Shown: one piece after another, positions 44,084-53,125 of the stretch
Layout: every line of letters begins with the position of its first letter
How positions within the stretch are numbered: position 1 is the stretch's first letter
DNA from: Algimonas porphyrae
Lineage (GTDB): Bacteria; Pseudomonadota; Alphaproteobacteria; Caulobacterales; Maricaulaceae
Assembly: GCF_041429795.1 (NCBI RefSeq)
Contig: NZ_CP163424.1
Coordinates: 3,102,001 to 3,166,000 of the forward strand
Direction: 5' to 3'
DNA: 64,000 nt
Made by a program: the position numbers and the translations under genes
The notes under the pieces: model-generated
Databases searched by the model: none
What the model saw: only the letters and a program-made list of their open reading frames with translations
Told to the model about the DNA's origin: nothing

Positions 44084-44734
44084 ATGTTCAGACCCCTTTT
44101 ACTGGCCGCCGCTGCAACAACCTTGCTCGCCGCTGGCCCCGCCGCCGACATTAATCAGGATGGTCAGGTCACCTACGCTGAATTCAAGGCGGCAGGCGAT
44201 GCCCGGTTTTCGGCGGCCGACACCAATTTCGATGGGCAACTGACACGCGACGAAATGCGCACGCTGCGCGCAAACGACCGCGCCGATAAAGCCCGCGAGC
44301 GCTTCATGAAGATGGACGCCAATGGCGACGGCGCTGTGACTGAGGCCGAGATGCAGGCCGCCCGCGCGACCCTTCAGGAGAAACGCGGTGAGCGCCGCGA
44401 CGATCGTCGCGAAAAGGCGATGGAACGGTTCGATACCAACGGTGATGGCGAACTGTCCGAGGCGGAACGCCAGACCGCTCGCGAAGCGGCGAAAGAGCGG
44501 CGCCAGGCGCGCAAGGGCGACCGCAAGGAACGCCGCGCCGAACGCCCCCGACTGGACGCCGACAAGGACGGTCTTGTCAGTCGTGCCGAATATGACGCTA
44601 TGGGCGAAGCGCTTTTTGCCAGAATGGACAGGAATGGCGATGGTGTGTTGACCAAGGGCGAAGCCCGCAAGCCGCGCGGCCCCCGTGGTCCCGGCCGACC
44701 TGGCGCACCTGGCGCACCTGGCGGCCAACCCTAG
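44084..44734 (+). CDS. Secreted multi-EF-hand calcium-binding protein
   Basis: 216 residues from the ATG at 44084, preceded by a strong GGAGGAC. A signal peptide (about 1-20) exports it. Six EF-hand loops are visible: DINQDGQVTYAEF, DTNFDGQLTRDEM, DANGDGAVTEAEM, DTNGDGELSEAER, DADKDGLVSRAEY and DRNGDGVLTKGEA. Arg/Lys-rich helices separate them and a Gly/Pro tail ends the protein. It is 14 nt before the ECF sigma gene. Confidence 0.92.
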   Translation: MFRPLLLAAAATTLLAAGPAADINQDGQVTYAEFKAAGDARFSAADTNFDGQLTRDEMRTLRANDRADKARERFMKMDANGDGAVTEAEMQAARATLQEKRGERRDDRREKAMERFDTNGDGELSEAERQTAREAAKERRQARKGDRKERRAERPRLDADKDGLVSRAEYDAMGEALFARMDRNGDGVLTKGEARKPRGPRGPGRPGAPGAPGGQP

Positions 44735-44748
44735 CGGTCGCACGGATC

Positions 44749-45291
44749 ATGCACGAACCTGATAAAGACCTGATTCCCGGCCTTCGGGCCGGGGACGAGG
44801 CGGCGCTGCGCGCCCTGATCGATCGCCGCATGGCGAGCGTTCACCGCGTGGCCTACCGCCTTCTCGGCGACAGATTCGAAGCTGAGGATGTGTGTCAGGA
44901 CACATTCCTGAAATTCTGGCGCGCCGCACCGAACTGGCGGGACGGCGAGGCCCGGATCCTGACCTGGCTGTGCCGGGTTGCGACCAATGGCTGCTATGAC
45001 CGTTTGCGCAAGAAGCGCCCGGACCTGCCCGGCGACATGCTGGAACCGGTCGATAGCCGCGCACCGGTCGACCGAAAGATGGTGGCCGATGAACGCTGGG
45101 ACGCGCTGCAAACGGCGATGATGACCTTGCCGGAACGGCAGCGAACGGCCCTGTCGCTCTGTTATGACGAAGCCATGCCGCAACGCGACGCCGCTGCGGT
45201 TATGGGACTGGGCCAGAAAGCCTATGAGGCGTTGTTGGTCCGCGCCCGCCGCGCCCTGCGCGCTCTGATGGAGGAAACTGAACATGCCTGA
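44749..45291 (+). CDS. ECF-type RNA polymerase sigma factor
   Basis: 180 residues. Sigma-70 region 2 spans DEAALRALIDRRMASVHRVAYRLLGDRFEAEDVCQDTFLKFWRAAPNW, and region 4 is the LPERQRTALSLCYDEAMPQRDAAAVMGLGQKAYEALLVRARRALRA helix-turn-helix. There is no region 3, as in ECF factors. It is translationally coupled to the following small membrane protein (8-nt overlap), the usual place of an anti-sigma factor, and follows the EF-hand protein. Confidence 0.93.
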   Translation: MHEPDKDLIPGLRAGDEAALRALIDRRMASVHRVAYRLLGDRFEAEDVCQDTFLKFWRAAPNWRDGEARILTWLCRVATNGCYDRLRKKRPDLPGDMLEPVDSRAPVDRKMVADERWDALQTAMMTLPERQRTALSLCYDEAMPQRDAAAVMGLGQKAYEALLVRARRALRALMEETEHA

Positions 45292-45592
45292 TCCAATTGA
45301 AACCGCCTTCGCCCGATCCAGCACGCCTGCCCCGCGTGCCGATCTGGCAGACCGCATCATGAGCGCAGCCCGCGATCAGGCCCCGCTGGACGCAGCCAAT
45401 GATCACGGCTTCTGGCACGGAAAAACCCTCTGGGCGGGCATGACCGGTATTGCAGCAACCCTTGTTGCAGGCTTTTTCGTGATGAACAGTCAGCCCTCGG
45501 ACGCCGAGCTCTGGGCCTCCCACGCCGACCAGTCCGGCTTCGGCGATCTATATGAATGGGTCTACGCAGAAGATAGCGACACGACGCAGTAA
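45284..45592 (+). CDS. Small membrane protein, putative anti-sigma factor
   Basis: 102 residues. The cytoplasmic half (1-45) is polar, one membrane segment lies at about 48-68, and about 30 acidic residues face the periplasm. Size and position after an ECF sigma gene fit an anti-sigma factor. I see no ZAS (HxxxCxxC) zinc motif, so it is not of the zinc-binding kind, and the assignment rests on context. Confidence 0.7.
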   Translation: MPDPIETAFARSSTPAPRADLADRIMSAARDQAPLDAANDHGFWHGKTLWAGMTGIAATLVAGFFVMNSQPSDAELWASHADQSGFGDLYEWVYAEDSDTTQ

Positions 45593-45742
45593 GAGAACTC
45601 AAACGCCAGCGTGCTCCCGATAAAACGGGCGATCGATGTGAAGCCGGACCGCGACAGGCCCTTGCTATCGCCTGCCGCCTCGCTTACGCGCCGCGCCATC
45701 GCGATGCCTGCCCATCCGTAGGCCCAGCCCCATGGCGCTCTT

Positions 45743-47380
45743 ATGATTTCTTCGACATTGTCGGCCTTTGCCGACCGTATCACTATTCCCGCACGCCGCC
45801 GTTCCGGGCCGCTGACCTTCAATGCCGGGCGGACAAAGACCGAGCTGCTGGCCGGTCTGACCGTCGCGCTCGCGCTCGTTCCTGAAGCCGTCGCCTTTGC
45901 GTTCGTGGCCGGGGTCGAACCACTGGTCGGCCTTTATGCCGCCTTCATCGTCGGGCTGATCACGGCTCTGATCGGCGGTCGCCCCGGTATGATTTCGGGC
46001 GCGACAGGCGCGCTGGCGGTCGTCATGGTCGCCCTCGTCGCTTTGCACGGTGTCGAATATCTGTTCGCGACGGTCGTACTGATGGGCATCCTGCAGATCC
46101 TCGCGGGCGTGTTCCGTCTTGGCAAATTCATCCGTCTGGTCCCCCACCCGGTCATGCTGGGTTTCGTCAATGGCCTCGCCATCGTGATTGGCCTGGCGCA
46201 GCTGACCCAGTTCCAGACGGCTCCGGCCCCGCCGACCGACCACCCCGGCCCGTTCAACATGCTCAACGGCACATGGATGGAGATGCCGCAGCTGCTGCTC
46301 ATGCTGGGTCTGGTCGGCCTGACCATGCTGATCATCTGGGGCACGCCGAAGATCACCAAGGCGATCCCGGCCCCGCTGGCCGGCATTGGCATCGTCGCCG
46401 CCCTGGTCATCGGTTTCGGTATCGACGTGCCCTCTGTCGGCGATATGAGCTCCATCGCGGGCGGCCTGCCGCAATTTCATGTTCCAATGGTGCCGCTGAA
46501 CGTCGAAACCTTCGAGATCATTCTGCCTTACGCCGTCATTCTGGCTGCAATCGGCTTGATTGAGTCTCTGCTGACGCTCAACCTGGTCGGCGAGATCAAG
46601 GAAGAGCGCGGCGGAGCCAGCCAGGAATGCGTTGCGCAAGGCGTCGCCAATACGGTCACGGGCTTCTTCGGCGGCATGGGCGGTTGCGCCATGATCGGAC
46701 AGTCCATGATCAATGTGAAATCGGGGGGTCGCACGCGCCTGTCCGGCATTTCGGCAGCCTTGTTCCTGCTCGCCTTCATCCTGTTCGCCAGCCCCGTGAT
46801 CGAGATGATCCCGCTCGCCGCTCTTGTCGGCGTGATGTTCATGGTCGTGATCGGGACGTTTGCCTGGCATTCGGTGAAGATCATGGCTCGCATTCCCAAG
46901 CTCGACGCGGGGGTAATCATACTCGTGACCGTCGTTACAGTCTGGCACGACCTGGCCGTGGCGGTGGTGGTCGGCGTCATTGTCAGCGCGCTCGCCTATG
47001 CCTGGAACGCCTCGCGCCGGATCGACGCGCACACGGAAGAAACGGACGACATCAAAATCTACAAGCTGGAAGGCCCGCTCTTTTTCGGCTCCGCCGAAGG
47101 GTTTTCCGAGCTCTTCACGATCAAGGACGACCCGGATACGGTGATCGTCGATTTCGCCGATAGCCGCGTTGTCGATCAATCAGCCTTGCAAGCCATCGAA
47201 GCCATCGCCGCTAAGTATGAAGCCGCCGGCAAGACCTTGCAGCTCCGTCACCTCACCCGCGACTGCCACCAGCTGCTGACCAATGCCGGGCAACTTATGG
47301 TCGATAGCGACGACGACCCGGATTACGGACTAGCCGTGGATTACGGCGTAAGGCTCGGGCGGCTGGGCGGCGGGCATTAG
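45743..47380 (+). CDS. SulP-family inorganic anion transporter with STAS domain
   Basis: 545 residues. About 10-12 membrane segments include the SLC26/SulP patterns ELLAGLTVALALVPEAVAFAFVAGVEPLVGLYAAF, GGRPGMISGATGALAVVMVAL and LVPHPVMLGFVNGLAIVIGLAQL. A C-terminal STAS domain (about 440-545; KIYKLEGPLFFGSAEGFSELF, VIVDFADSRVVDQSALQAIEAI) is complete. It imports sulfate, bicarbonate or dicarboxylate in symport; the substrate is not readable. The 150 nt before it hold no recognisable gene. Confidence 0.93.
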   Translation: MISSTLSAFADRITIPARRRSGPLTFNAGRTKTELLAGLTVALALVPEAVAFAFVAGVEPLVGLYAAFIVGLITALIGGRPGMISGATGALAVVMVALVALHGVEYLFATVVLMGILQILAGVFRLGKFIRLVPHPVMLGFVNGLAIVIGLAQLTQFQTAPAPPTDHPGPFNMLNGTWMEMPQLLLMLGLVGLTMLIIWGTPKITKAIPAPLAGIGIVAALVIGFGIDVPSVGDMSSIAGGLPQFHVPMVPLNVETFEIILPYAVILAAIGLIESLLTLNLVGEIKEERGGASQECVAQGVANTVTGFFGGMGGCAMIGQSMINVKSGGRTRLSGISAALFLLAFILFASPVIEMIPLAALVGVMFMVVIGTFAWHSVKIMARIPKLDAGVIILVTVVTVWHDLAVAVVVGVIVSALAYAWNASRRIDAHTEETDDIKIYKLEGPLFFGSAEGFSELFTIKDDPDTVIVDFADSRVVDQSALQAIEAIAAKYEAAGKTLQLRHLTRDCHQLLTNAGQLMVDSDDDPDYGLAVDYGVRLGRLGGGH

Positions 47381-47732
47381 ATTCGAATATCGCGGAATAA
47401 CTTATCGTCGAGACCGACGTTTCCGAGGGCATGCGATGTGGTTGGTTCTCGCCGGACTGCACAGTGCACGAGGACACATTGACGGATAACGGCAGACACG
47501 CATATTGACGCTTTTCGGAAATGCGCTCGACCAGAAGTCGACAGAGCGATCTGACCGCAGTCGTCACTCGACCAATGCCAATTTTAAGTTGCGACCCTTC
47601 CATAGGCTTCGAAAGCCGACACTTCGCTTTACAATCTTTAGCATTAATTTATGCGTACACTCGGCGCAATTATAAGTCATATAAGATTTAAGCTTAGAAA
47701 GAGCACGCGCCATCTTTTTGGAAGGCGAAAAT
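47381..47732. other. AT-richer intergenic stretch upstream of the island gene
   Basis: About 350 nt without a supported gene. From about 47600 the composition becomes clearly AT-rich (for example AGCATTAATTTATG near 47640-47653), matching the gene that follows and unlike the neighbours. The region may hold the promoter of that gene and a junction of transferred DNA. Confidence 0.55.
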
Positions 47733-49355
47733 ATGCAGTCGAAACGCGCTAATTTCAAAAGCCTGACAGAACCAACAGTCATCGACCCGGACATGGGTGT
47801 GCGGCGTCAGCACGGTGATGAAAACAAGCCGAAGAACCCGTGGATGCGATCTGCGGAGGCAGTCTTTTCAAGACTTCATAGATTCGGGTTGGCCCTGATC
47901 CCATTCCTGTTTTTCGTCATTTCAGGTTTTCTGTCGATCAGTTCGCTGGCGGCCCATCATTTTCAACATACTATTCGCGATGTACAGCTAAACGACGCGA
48001 ATGCCGTTTTAACGGTGGCAGGATTGAAGGTCTTTTCCGAAAGAATAAACGGGGCCACCACCGAGTACACTCACAACGTCAGGGCGATATCCTCAGGTAG
48101 CCAACTTATAAAAGAAGCTGACGCGATGTTGTCAGAATACTGGAATCGTGAGAGCACGGATCAAAATTCCAATAGAGCGACTTCAACACCTCCTTCGTCA
48201 ACGACGCAACCGGCTGAGCAGGATAGCGCTGACGGGATTCAATCTCCTCCCCAAAGTTACCTCGCGGCATTCCGTGCTGCCTGTGAAGTATCTCAGATAG
48301 CCCGGCGCGCAGAAAATATACGTCAAATCAGGACGTTTCAAACGGTCGAGGATACACCATTCGCTATTATCAAAGATCGAGACATTCCCATGACTGAGGC
48401 ATCAGCTTTAAGGCGATTTTCGAAATATGATAGATTTACTACATCCGGGATCGCCAACCACCAACTTGAATGTGATCGAGATGACATCAGCTTTCTCGAC
48501 AAACGTTGGACGATGGTGCCGCAGATGGAAGAGCCATGGCAAACTTACAGATATTTCACTCGATTAAAGACAGAGAATTCAAAGACAGAAAGTTCAAAGT
48601 CAGAGAGTTCAAAGTCAGAGAGCTCAACGACAGAGAGTTCAAAGACAGCAAGTGAAACTAATAAATCTACGTTTCTGGGAACACTCTTCGCCCCAGTCGC
48701 CAATTTTTCACCGGGTTCCGTCTACATCAATTTAATTCATTCACCCCGACAGATTCAGACTGTCCTGCTCGTCATATTTATGGGGACTCTGGGTGCATCC
48801 ATTAACCTCGTCCGTCTTTTCCTGGCTGGAAACAACCGTGCGAAACTAAGTCACTATATTTTCCTCCCGATGATGGGCGGTGTAGCGGCTTTCGCAATCT
48901 ACGTCGTGGCCAAGTCAGGTGTGGTCCTGATTGCTGACACCGGTGCAGGTGACGACTCGACCTATCTAAGCCCCTACTTCGTTTCTTTTCTCGGTCTGGT
49001 GTCAGGCCTGCTATCGCAAGAAGCGTTTGACTCAATCTACTCCGTCGGTCGCCGAATATTCAACGAAACGGGGGATTCGATCGAACGATGGTACATTGGC
49101 GACGTCGCTGTCGCTAATGAGGCAACGACAGTTGGACCTGTTGCGACCTTGATTGATGTGCCAGAATCCACTGTCAAAGCCTGGCTGACGGGTAAGCGTT
49201 CAATTCCACATCAGGCGCAAATCATCATCGCAGGACAGTTGGGAAAATTACGGCGGGAAATCTTTACAGACCTACCCCCCGCTCAAAGTGATGAACCCGT
49301 TGCTCCATCCGCCCCTAATGAGGACGACACGGCTGAACCACCCGCGACGACGTAG
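47733..49355 (+). CDS. AT-rich membrane protein with C-terminal helix-turn-helix-like segment
   Basis: 540 residues from the ATG at 47733, with GGAAGG 7 nt upstream. One membrane segment at about 51-72, then a roughly 220-residue extracytoplasmic part, a low-complexity Lys/Thr/Ser/Glu region of six 5-residue repeats (279-308), and three membrane segments (about 341-362, 371-400 and 408-432). The last 110 residues are soluble and contain PVATLIDVPESTVKAWLTGKRSIPHQAQIIIAGQLGKL, which reads like a helix-turn-helix or similar recognition helix. Codon use is AT-rich (many AGA, ATA, TTA), unlike neighbours. I do not recognise the family. Transfer is likely; function unknown. Confidence 0.75.
   Translation: MQSKRANFKSLTEPTVIDPDMGVRRQHGDENKPKNPWMRSAEAVFSRLHRFGLALIPFLFFVISGFLSISSLAAHHFQHTIRDVQLNDANAVLTVAGLKVFSERINGATTEYTHNVRAISSGSQLIKEADAMLSEYWNRESTDQNSNRATSTPPSSTTQPAEQDSADGIQSPPQSYLAAFRAACEVSQIARRAENIRQIRTFQTVEDTPFAIIKDRDIPMTEASALRRFSKYDRFTTSGIANHQLECDRDDISFLDKRWTMVPQMEEPWQTYRYFTRLKTENSKTESSKSESSKSESSTTESSKTASETNKSTFLGTLFAPVANFSPGSVYINLIHSPRQIQTVLLVIFMGTLGASINLVRLFLAGNNRAKLSHYIFLPMMGGVAAFAIYVVAKSGVVLIADTGAGDDSTYLSPYFVSFLGLVSGLLSQEAFDSIYSVGRRIFNETGDSIERWYIGDVAVANEATTVGPVATLIDVPESTVKAWLTGKRSIPHQAQIIIAGQLGKLRREIFTDLPPAQSDEPVAPSAPNEDDTAEPPATT
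48567..48656 (+). repeat. In-frame 15-bp repeats (six units)
   Basis: Six imperfect 15-bp units encode KTENS, KTESS, KSESS, KSESS, TTESS and KTASE inside the island gene. Unit changes would keep the frame and only alter linker length. Confidence 0.9.
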
Positions 49356-49365
49356 TCCCAGCCCC

Positions 49366-50553
49366 CTAGTCCCGACGCAGACATACCGCCGTGGCTTCGC
49401 CGCCACCGATGCACAGGCTCGCCACGCCCGTCTTGGCGTCGCGGCGTTCCATTTCGCCGATCAGGGTCGCCATGATGCGCGCGCCCGATGCGCCGATCGG
49501 ATGGCCGAGGACGCAGCCGCCGCCATTCACATTCACGCGGTCATGGTCGATGCCCATTTCCTGCATGGCGATCATCGGCACGACAGCGAAGGCTTCGTTG
49601 ATTTCCCAGAGGTCGACATCATCCACCTCCCAGCTCGCTTTCTCCAGCGCCTTTTTCATGGCGTGAACCGGGGCCGTGGTAAATTTGGCGGGTTCATGCG
49701 CGTGAGCGGCATGGGAGACGATTTCGGCGAGAACCTTATGGCCGCCTGCCTCCGCCTGAGAGCGGCGCATCAGCACCATGGCGGCCGCACCGTCATTGAT
49801 GGAGGAAGCATTGGCCGCCGTCACCGTGCCGTCCTTGGTAAAGGCCGGGCGTAGATTCGGGATCTTTTCCGGCATGGCCTTGCCGGGACCTTCATCCGTA
49901 TCGACAACGATATCGCCTTTGCGAGTCTTGACCGTGACGGGCGTCAGCTCGCGGTCGAAGCCACCCTCACCCTGCGCGGCCTTGGCGCGGCGCACGGATT
50001 CGATGGCGTAAGCGTCCTGCTGCTCACGGGTGAACTGATATTCGGTCGCGATTTCGTCGGCGAACACGCCCATCGCGCCACCGGCATAGGCGTCGGTCAG
50101 CCCGTCATGCATCATGCTGTCGATGACCTGCTGATTGCCCATCCGCATGCCTTCACGCGCTTTGGGCAGCAGGTAGGGCGCGTTTGACATGCTCTCCATG
50201 CCGCCTGCGACAGCGATATCGACACTGCCCGCCTTGATGGCATCATGCGCCATGATCGCCGCCTGCATGCCGGATCCGCACATCTTGTTGACGGTCGTCG
50301 CCTCCGTGCTGCGCGGCAGACCTGCGCCGAGCGCAGCCTGACGCGCGGGCGCTTGGCCCTGCCCGGCCGGCAGGACGCAGCCCATGATGGCCTGCTCGAC
50401 GGCGTCTGCTTCGACGCCGGCTTCGTTCATCGCCGCCATGATGGCGGCAGAACCAAGCTCCGGCGCGGTGACGGAGGACAGGCTGCCCATGAAAGCGCCC
50501 ATCGGTGTACGGGCGATGCCGACGATGACGACAGGATCGGAGGACTGGTTCAT
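49366..50553 (-). CDS. Acetyl-CoA acetyltransferase (thiolase)
   Basis: 395 residues from the ATG at 50553. Catalytic cysteine C92 in TVNKMCGSGMQAAI; NINEAFA-like WEINEAFAVVPM; GGGCVLGHPIGASGAR with the catalytic histidine; and the final cysteine in SLCIGGGEATAVCLRR. This is the type II thiolase layout (acetoacetyl-CoA synthesis or breakdown; PHB or beta-oxidation). It ends 10 nt from the convergent island gene. Confidence 0.95.
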   Translation of the reverse strand: MNQSSDPVVIVGIARTPMGAFMGSLSSVTAPELGSAAIMAAMNEAGVEADAVEQAIMGCVLPAGQGQAPARQAALGAGLPRSTEATTVNKMCGSGMQAAIMAHDAIKAGSVDIAVAGGMESMSNAPYLLPKAREGMRMGNQQVIDSMMHDGLTDAYAGGAMGVFADEIATEYQFTREQQDAYAIESVRRAKAAQGEGGFDRELTPVTVKTRKGDIVVDTDEGPGKAMPEKIPNLRPAFTKDGTVTAANASSINDGAAAMVLMRRSQAEAGGHKVLAEIVSHAAHAHEPAKFTTAPVHAMKKALEKASWEVDDVDLWEINEAFAVVPMIAMQEMGIDHDRVNVNGGGCVLGHPIGASGARIMATLIGEMERRDAKTGVASLCIGGGEATAVCLRRD

Positions 50554-50709
50554 GAGAAAGCTTTCCAAAAGGGAATAATCTGTTGCGTGGCGTATGCGAT
50601 AGCGGGTTCAGCTGCTCGTGTCAGCGTCATCTATGGAGGTCCTGTCCGGGAAGGTCATGTCCAGGTGGACACGCGCAAGCTTTTCAGCAGGCGCGGACGG
50701 GACGGCCCC

Positions 50710-50883
50710 TTAGTCCTCTGCTGCCTCTTGGGCGCGGGCTTTCGCCTTGATCTCGTCCAGCTTGCGGCGGCGTTCCGCACGTTCGGCTTCGAAACGGCGT
50801 TTCTGGCGACTGGAATAGACGAAGAGCGCGACCACGACGAGGCCGAGCAGCGCGATTATGACAAAGAGAGTTGTATCGGTCAC
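50710..50883 (-). CDS. Small single-pass membrane protein
   Basis: 57 residues from a GTG at 50883, chosen because AAAGGA (50890-50895) lies 6 nt upstream. One membrane segment (about 4-24, TLFVIIALLGLVVVALFVYSS) is followed by a highly charged helix (RQKRRFEAERAERRRKLDEIKAKARAQEAAED). Similar short membrane-plus-coil proteins are common and uncharacterised. Confidence 0.7.
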   Translation of the reverse strand: MTDTTLFVIIALLGLVVVALFVYSSRQKRRFEAERAERRRKLDEIKAKARAQEAAED

Positions 50884-51039
50884 GAGGCATCCTTTCATCA
50901 GCCGCGATGCAGTCAGGCGTCTATGTGGGGACGGATCAGGTGAGGTCAACCATGTCTCCGAAGCCTCGAAATCAGCGGTGGCGACGGGTCGATCGGCTTG
51001 TAAACACGGAATTAACGTCAGTGCGGTAATAAAGACACT

Positions 51040-51291
51040 ATGGAACGTCGTCATGACAGCTCTGATCGCCGCCGCGGACGCCGTGTCAGCATCATCTTGC
51101 TGGCAGGCCTGCTATCCGCCCTGATCGTCATGCCCGCTCTCGCCCCCGTCATTGGGGGTATGATCGCACTGGTGCTGCTCTGGGGCCTGATCCAGCATAA
51201 CGCTGCCGCACCGCTGCATGGTATCCGTACTGAAAACCGGCAGAAACAATGCGAACCCGCCCTCTGGGATGACGGGTTCGGCACGACTTAG
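51040..51291 (+). CDS. Small membrane protein, hypothetical
   Basis: 83 residues. An Arg-rich start (MERRHDSSDRRRGRR) is followed by a hydrophobic stretch at about 17-52 that could span the membrane once or twice. There is no clear Shine-Dalgarno and other frames are open here, so this is the best but not a certain reading. Confidence 0.4.
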   Translation: MERRHDSSDRRRGRRVSIILLAGLLSALIVMPALAPVIGGMIALVLLWGLIQHNAAAPLHGIRTENRQKQCEPALWDDGFGTT

Positions 51292-51355
51292 ACTTCAGTC
51301 TGCATAGGGTTCAGTCTGATAGGAGTCCGTCTGATGACGGCTCAGGGTTGGCGGA

Positions 51356-51559
51356 TCAGTCGCCGACTTCGAAAGTGATCTTCACGTTCACCCGGTATTT
51401 GTCGATCCTGTTGTCCTTGATGCTGGTGTGCATCTCATTGACATAGGCCGACCGGATATTCTTCACGGTCTTGCCGGTCCGCTGCACGGCGTTTTCGATC
51501 GCATCTTCGAACGACTTGTCGCTCTCAGCCATAATTTCGACGGTTTTCATGACAGCCAT
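51356..51559 (-). CDS. Dodecin-family flavin-binding protein
   Basis: 67 residues with a strong GAGGAG before the ATG. The dodecin pattern is clear: TVEIMAESDKSFEDAIENAVQRTGKTVKNIRSAYVNEMHTSIKDNRIDKYRVNVKITFEV. Dodecins form dodecamers that store flavin or coenzyme A. A set of loosely repeated GTCTG-containing segments lies just downstream (51295-51345). Confidence 0.93.
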   Translation of the reverse strand: MAVMKTVEIMAESDKSFEDAIENAVQRTGKTVKNIRSAYVNEMHTSIKDNRIDKYRVNVKITFEVGD

Positions 51560-51673
51560 AAGGGGCTCCTCTCTGGTGGGTTAGACTCCCTCCTTAAGCG
51601 AACCAGCCCGCCCTGTCGGCTTTCAAAAAAATAATGTGTCCAGATGGGAACCGATGAGGAACCCGACCTCAGC

Positions 51674-52840
51674 TCACCCCGTTCGCACGATCCAGCCGCC
51701 GCCGAGAGTGCGTTGGGCGTCGGCGCGGGGTTCGTAGAAGACGCAGGCCTGACCGGGGGATATCCCCATATCCGGTGTTGCGAGCCGGACGCGCACTGTC
51801 TCGCCCTCCACATGCAAGGTCGCAGCTTCGGGCGGACGGGTCGAGCGAACCTTGACGTGAATGTCCGCCCCGTCCGCATCCGCCAGCGTGCCGGGCCCGA
51901 TCCAGTTCACATCCGTCAGATAGATGTCGGAGCGTTCCAACGCTGCGCGCGGGCCGACCACCACCTGCCCGGCATCGGCGTCGATCCGGATCACGAAGAG
52001 CGGATCCGTGCCCGTATGTTCGCCCAGACCCAGACCGCGCCGCTGCCCGACCGTATAATACATCACGCCCCGGTGGCGACCGAGCACAGTGCCGTTCTGG
52101 TCCACAATATCGCCAGGCTGCGCAGCATGTGGACGAATCTTCTCGATCACATCCGTGTAACGCCCTTCAGGGACGAAGCAGATATCCTGGCTGTCAGGTT
52201 TCGAGGCCACATTCAGCCCCATCTCTTCAGCCAGTCGGCGGGTGTCCGACTTGTCCATATGGCCGAGCGGAAAGCGCAGGAAATCCAGCTGTTCACGCGT
52301 CGTAGCGAACAGGAAATAGCTCTGATCCTTACCGCCATCATAGGCGCGGTGCAGTTCCGGCCCGTTGGGCCCCGCTACGCGCTGTATGTAATGGCCGGTT
52401 GCCATACAGTCCGCGCCCAGATCGCGCGCGACGTTCAGCAGGTCGCGAAACTTGACGGTCTGATTGCAACGCACACAGGGAATCGGCGTTGCGCCCATCA
52501 GATAAGTGTCGGCGAAATCCTCAATGACAGACTCGCGGAAGTTGGTTTCGTAGTCGAGCACATAATGCGGAAAGCCGATCATTTCAGCCACGCGGCGCGC
52601 ATCGTAAATATCCTGTCCGGCACAACAGCTCTTAGCCGATTTCACGGCGGCGCCATGATCATACAGCTGCAATGTCACGCCAATGACCTCATAACCCTCA
52701 CGCGCCAGCAGGGCGGCGCAGACGGAGCTGTCCACGCCTCCGCTCATCGCGACGACGACGCGGGTTTGCGCTTCCGGTTTCGCGAATCCGAGCGAATTAA
52801 GCGGCGTATCGAGAACGGCATTGGCCATAGCGAACGCCAT
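51674..52840 (-). CDS. mnmA: tRNA-specific 2-thiouridylase MnmA
   Basis: 388 residues from the ATG at 52840 (the frame is open further upstream but without conserved sequence). MnmA thiolates U34 of Lys/Glu/Gln tRNAs. PP-loop SGGVDSS (33-39), the first catalytic cysteine in [11 protein letters not shown], the second in [17 protein letters not shown], and the C-terminal beta-barrel with [12 protein letters not shown]. Complete. Confidence 0.95.
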   Translation of the reverse strand: MAFAMANAVLDTPLNSLGFAKPEAQTRVVVAMSGGVDSSVCAALLAREGYEVIGVTLQLYDHGAAVKSAKSCCAGQDIYDARRVAEMIGFPHYVLDYETNFRESVIEDFADTYLMGATPIPCVRCNQTVKFRDLLNVARDLGADCMATGHYIQRVAGPNGPELHRAYDGGKDQSYFLFATTREQLDFLRFPLGHMDKSDTRRLAEEMGLNVASKPDSQDICFVPEGRYTDVIEKIRPHAAQPGDIVDQNGTVLGRHRGVMYYTVGQRRGLGLGEHTGTDPLFVIRIDADAGQVVVGPRAALERSDIYLTDVNWIGPGTLADADGADIHVKVRSTRPPEAATLHVEGETVRVRLATPDMGISPGQACVFYEPRADAQRTLGGGWIVRTG

Positions 52841-53028
52841 ATAGGTAAGGTCCGGGACAGAGTCGACGGCCCGCGGCAGCCATCCGAGCCATGACGGTCC
52901 GTCAAAAAGGCTCAACAGAATCAGACCGCTACCGGAACAATCCACAGGACGGGCAGGTTTTGTTAACCTTACCTACTATCCATTAAGAATGGTAAACGAC
53001 TGAAAACAATAGAAAATTATCGCCCCGC

Positions 53029-53043
53029 TTAAGCCCTCTTTAA
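53029..53043. promoter_or_regulatory. CtrA-type box upstream of sciP
   Basis: TTAA-N7-TTAA, a perfect match to the CtrA consensus, lies 83 nt before the sciP ATG. Two weaker TTAA half-site pairs are nearby (52963-52977, 52983-52997). In Caulobacter sciP is activated by CtrA. Confidence 0.7.
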
Positions 53044-53125
53044 GACCCCGCGCCTATGTCGTGAGCACTGAATAGTGGTGGGTGAACTGCAAGGAGGGTC
53101 CCGGCAACAAGGGACGACATTGCTG

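Noticed and set aside
45562-45822. An 86-codon minus-strand frame before the SulP gene
   Set aside because: It overlaps two supported plus-strand genes and has no Shine-Dalgarno or motif.
45665-47179. A 504-codon open frame on the minus strand
   Set aside because: It is antisense to the clear SulP transporter, is full of H/D/Q/R typical of shadow frames, and has no start signal or family motif.
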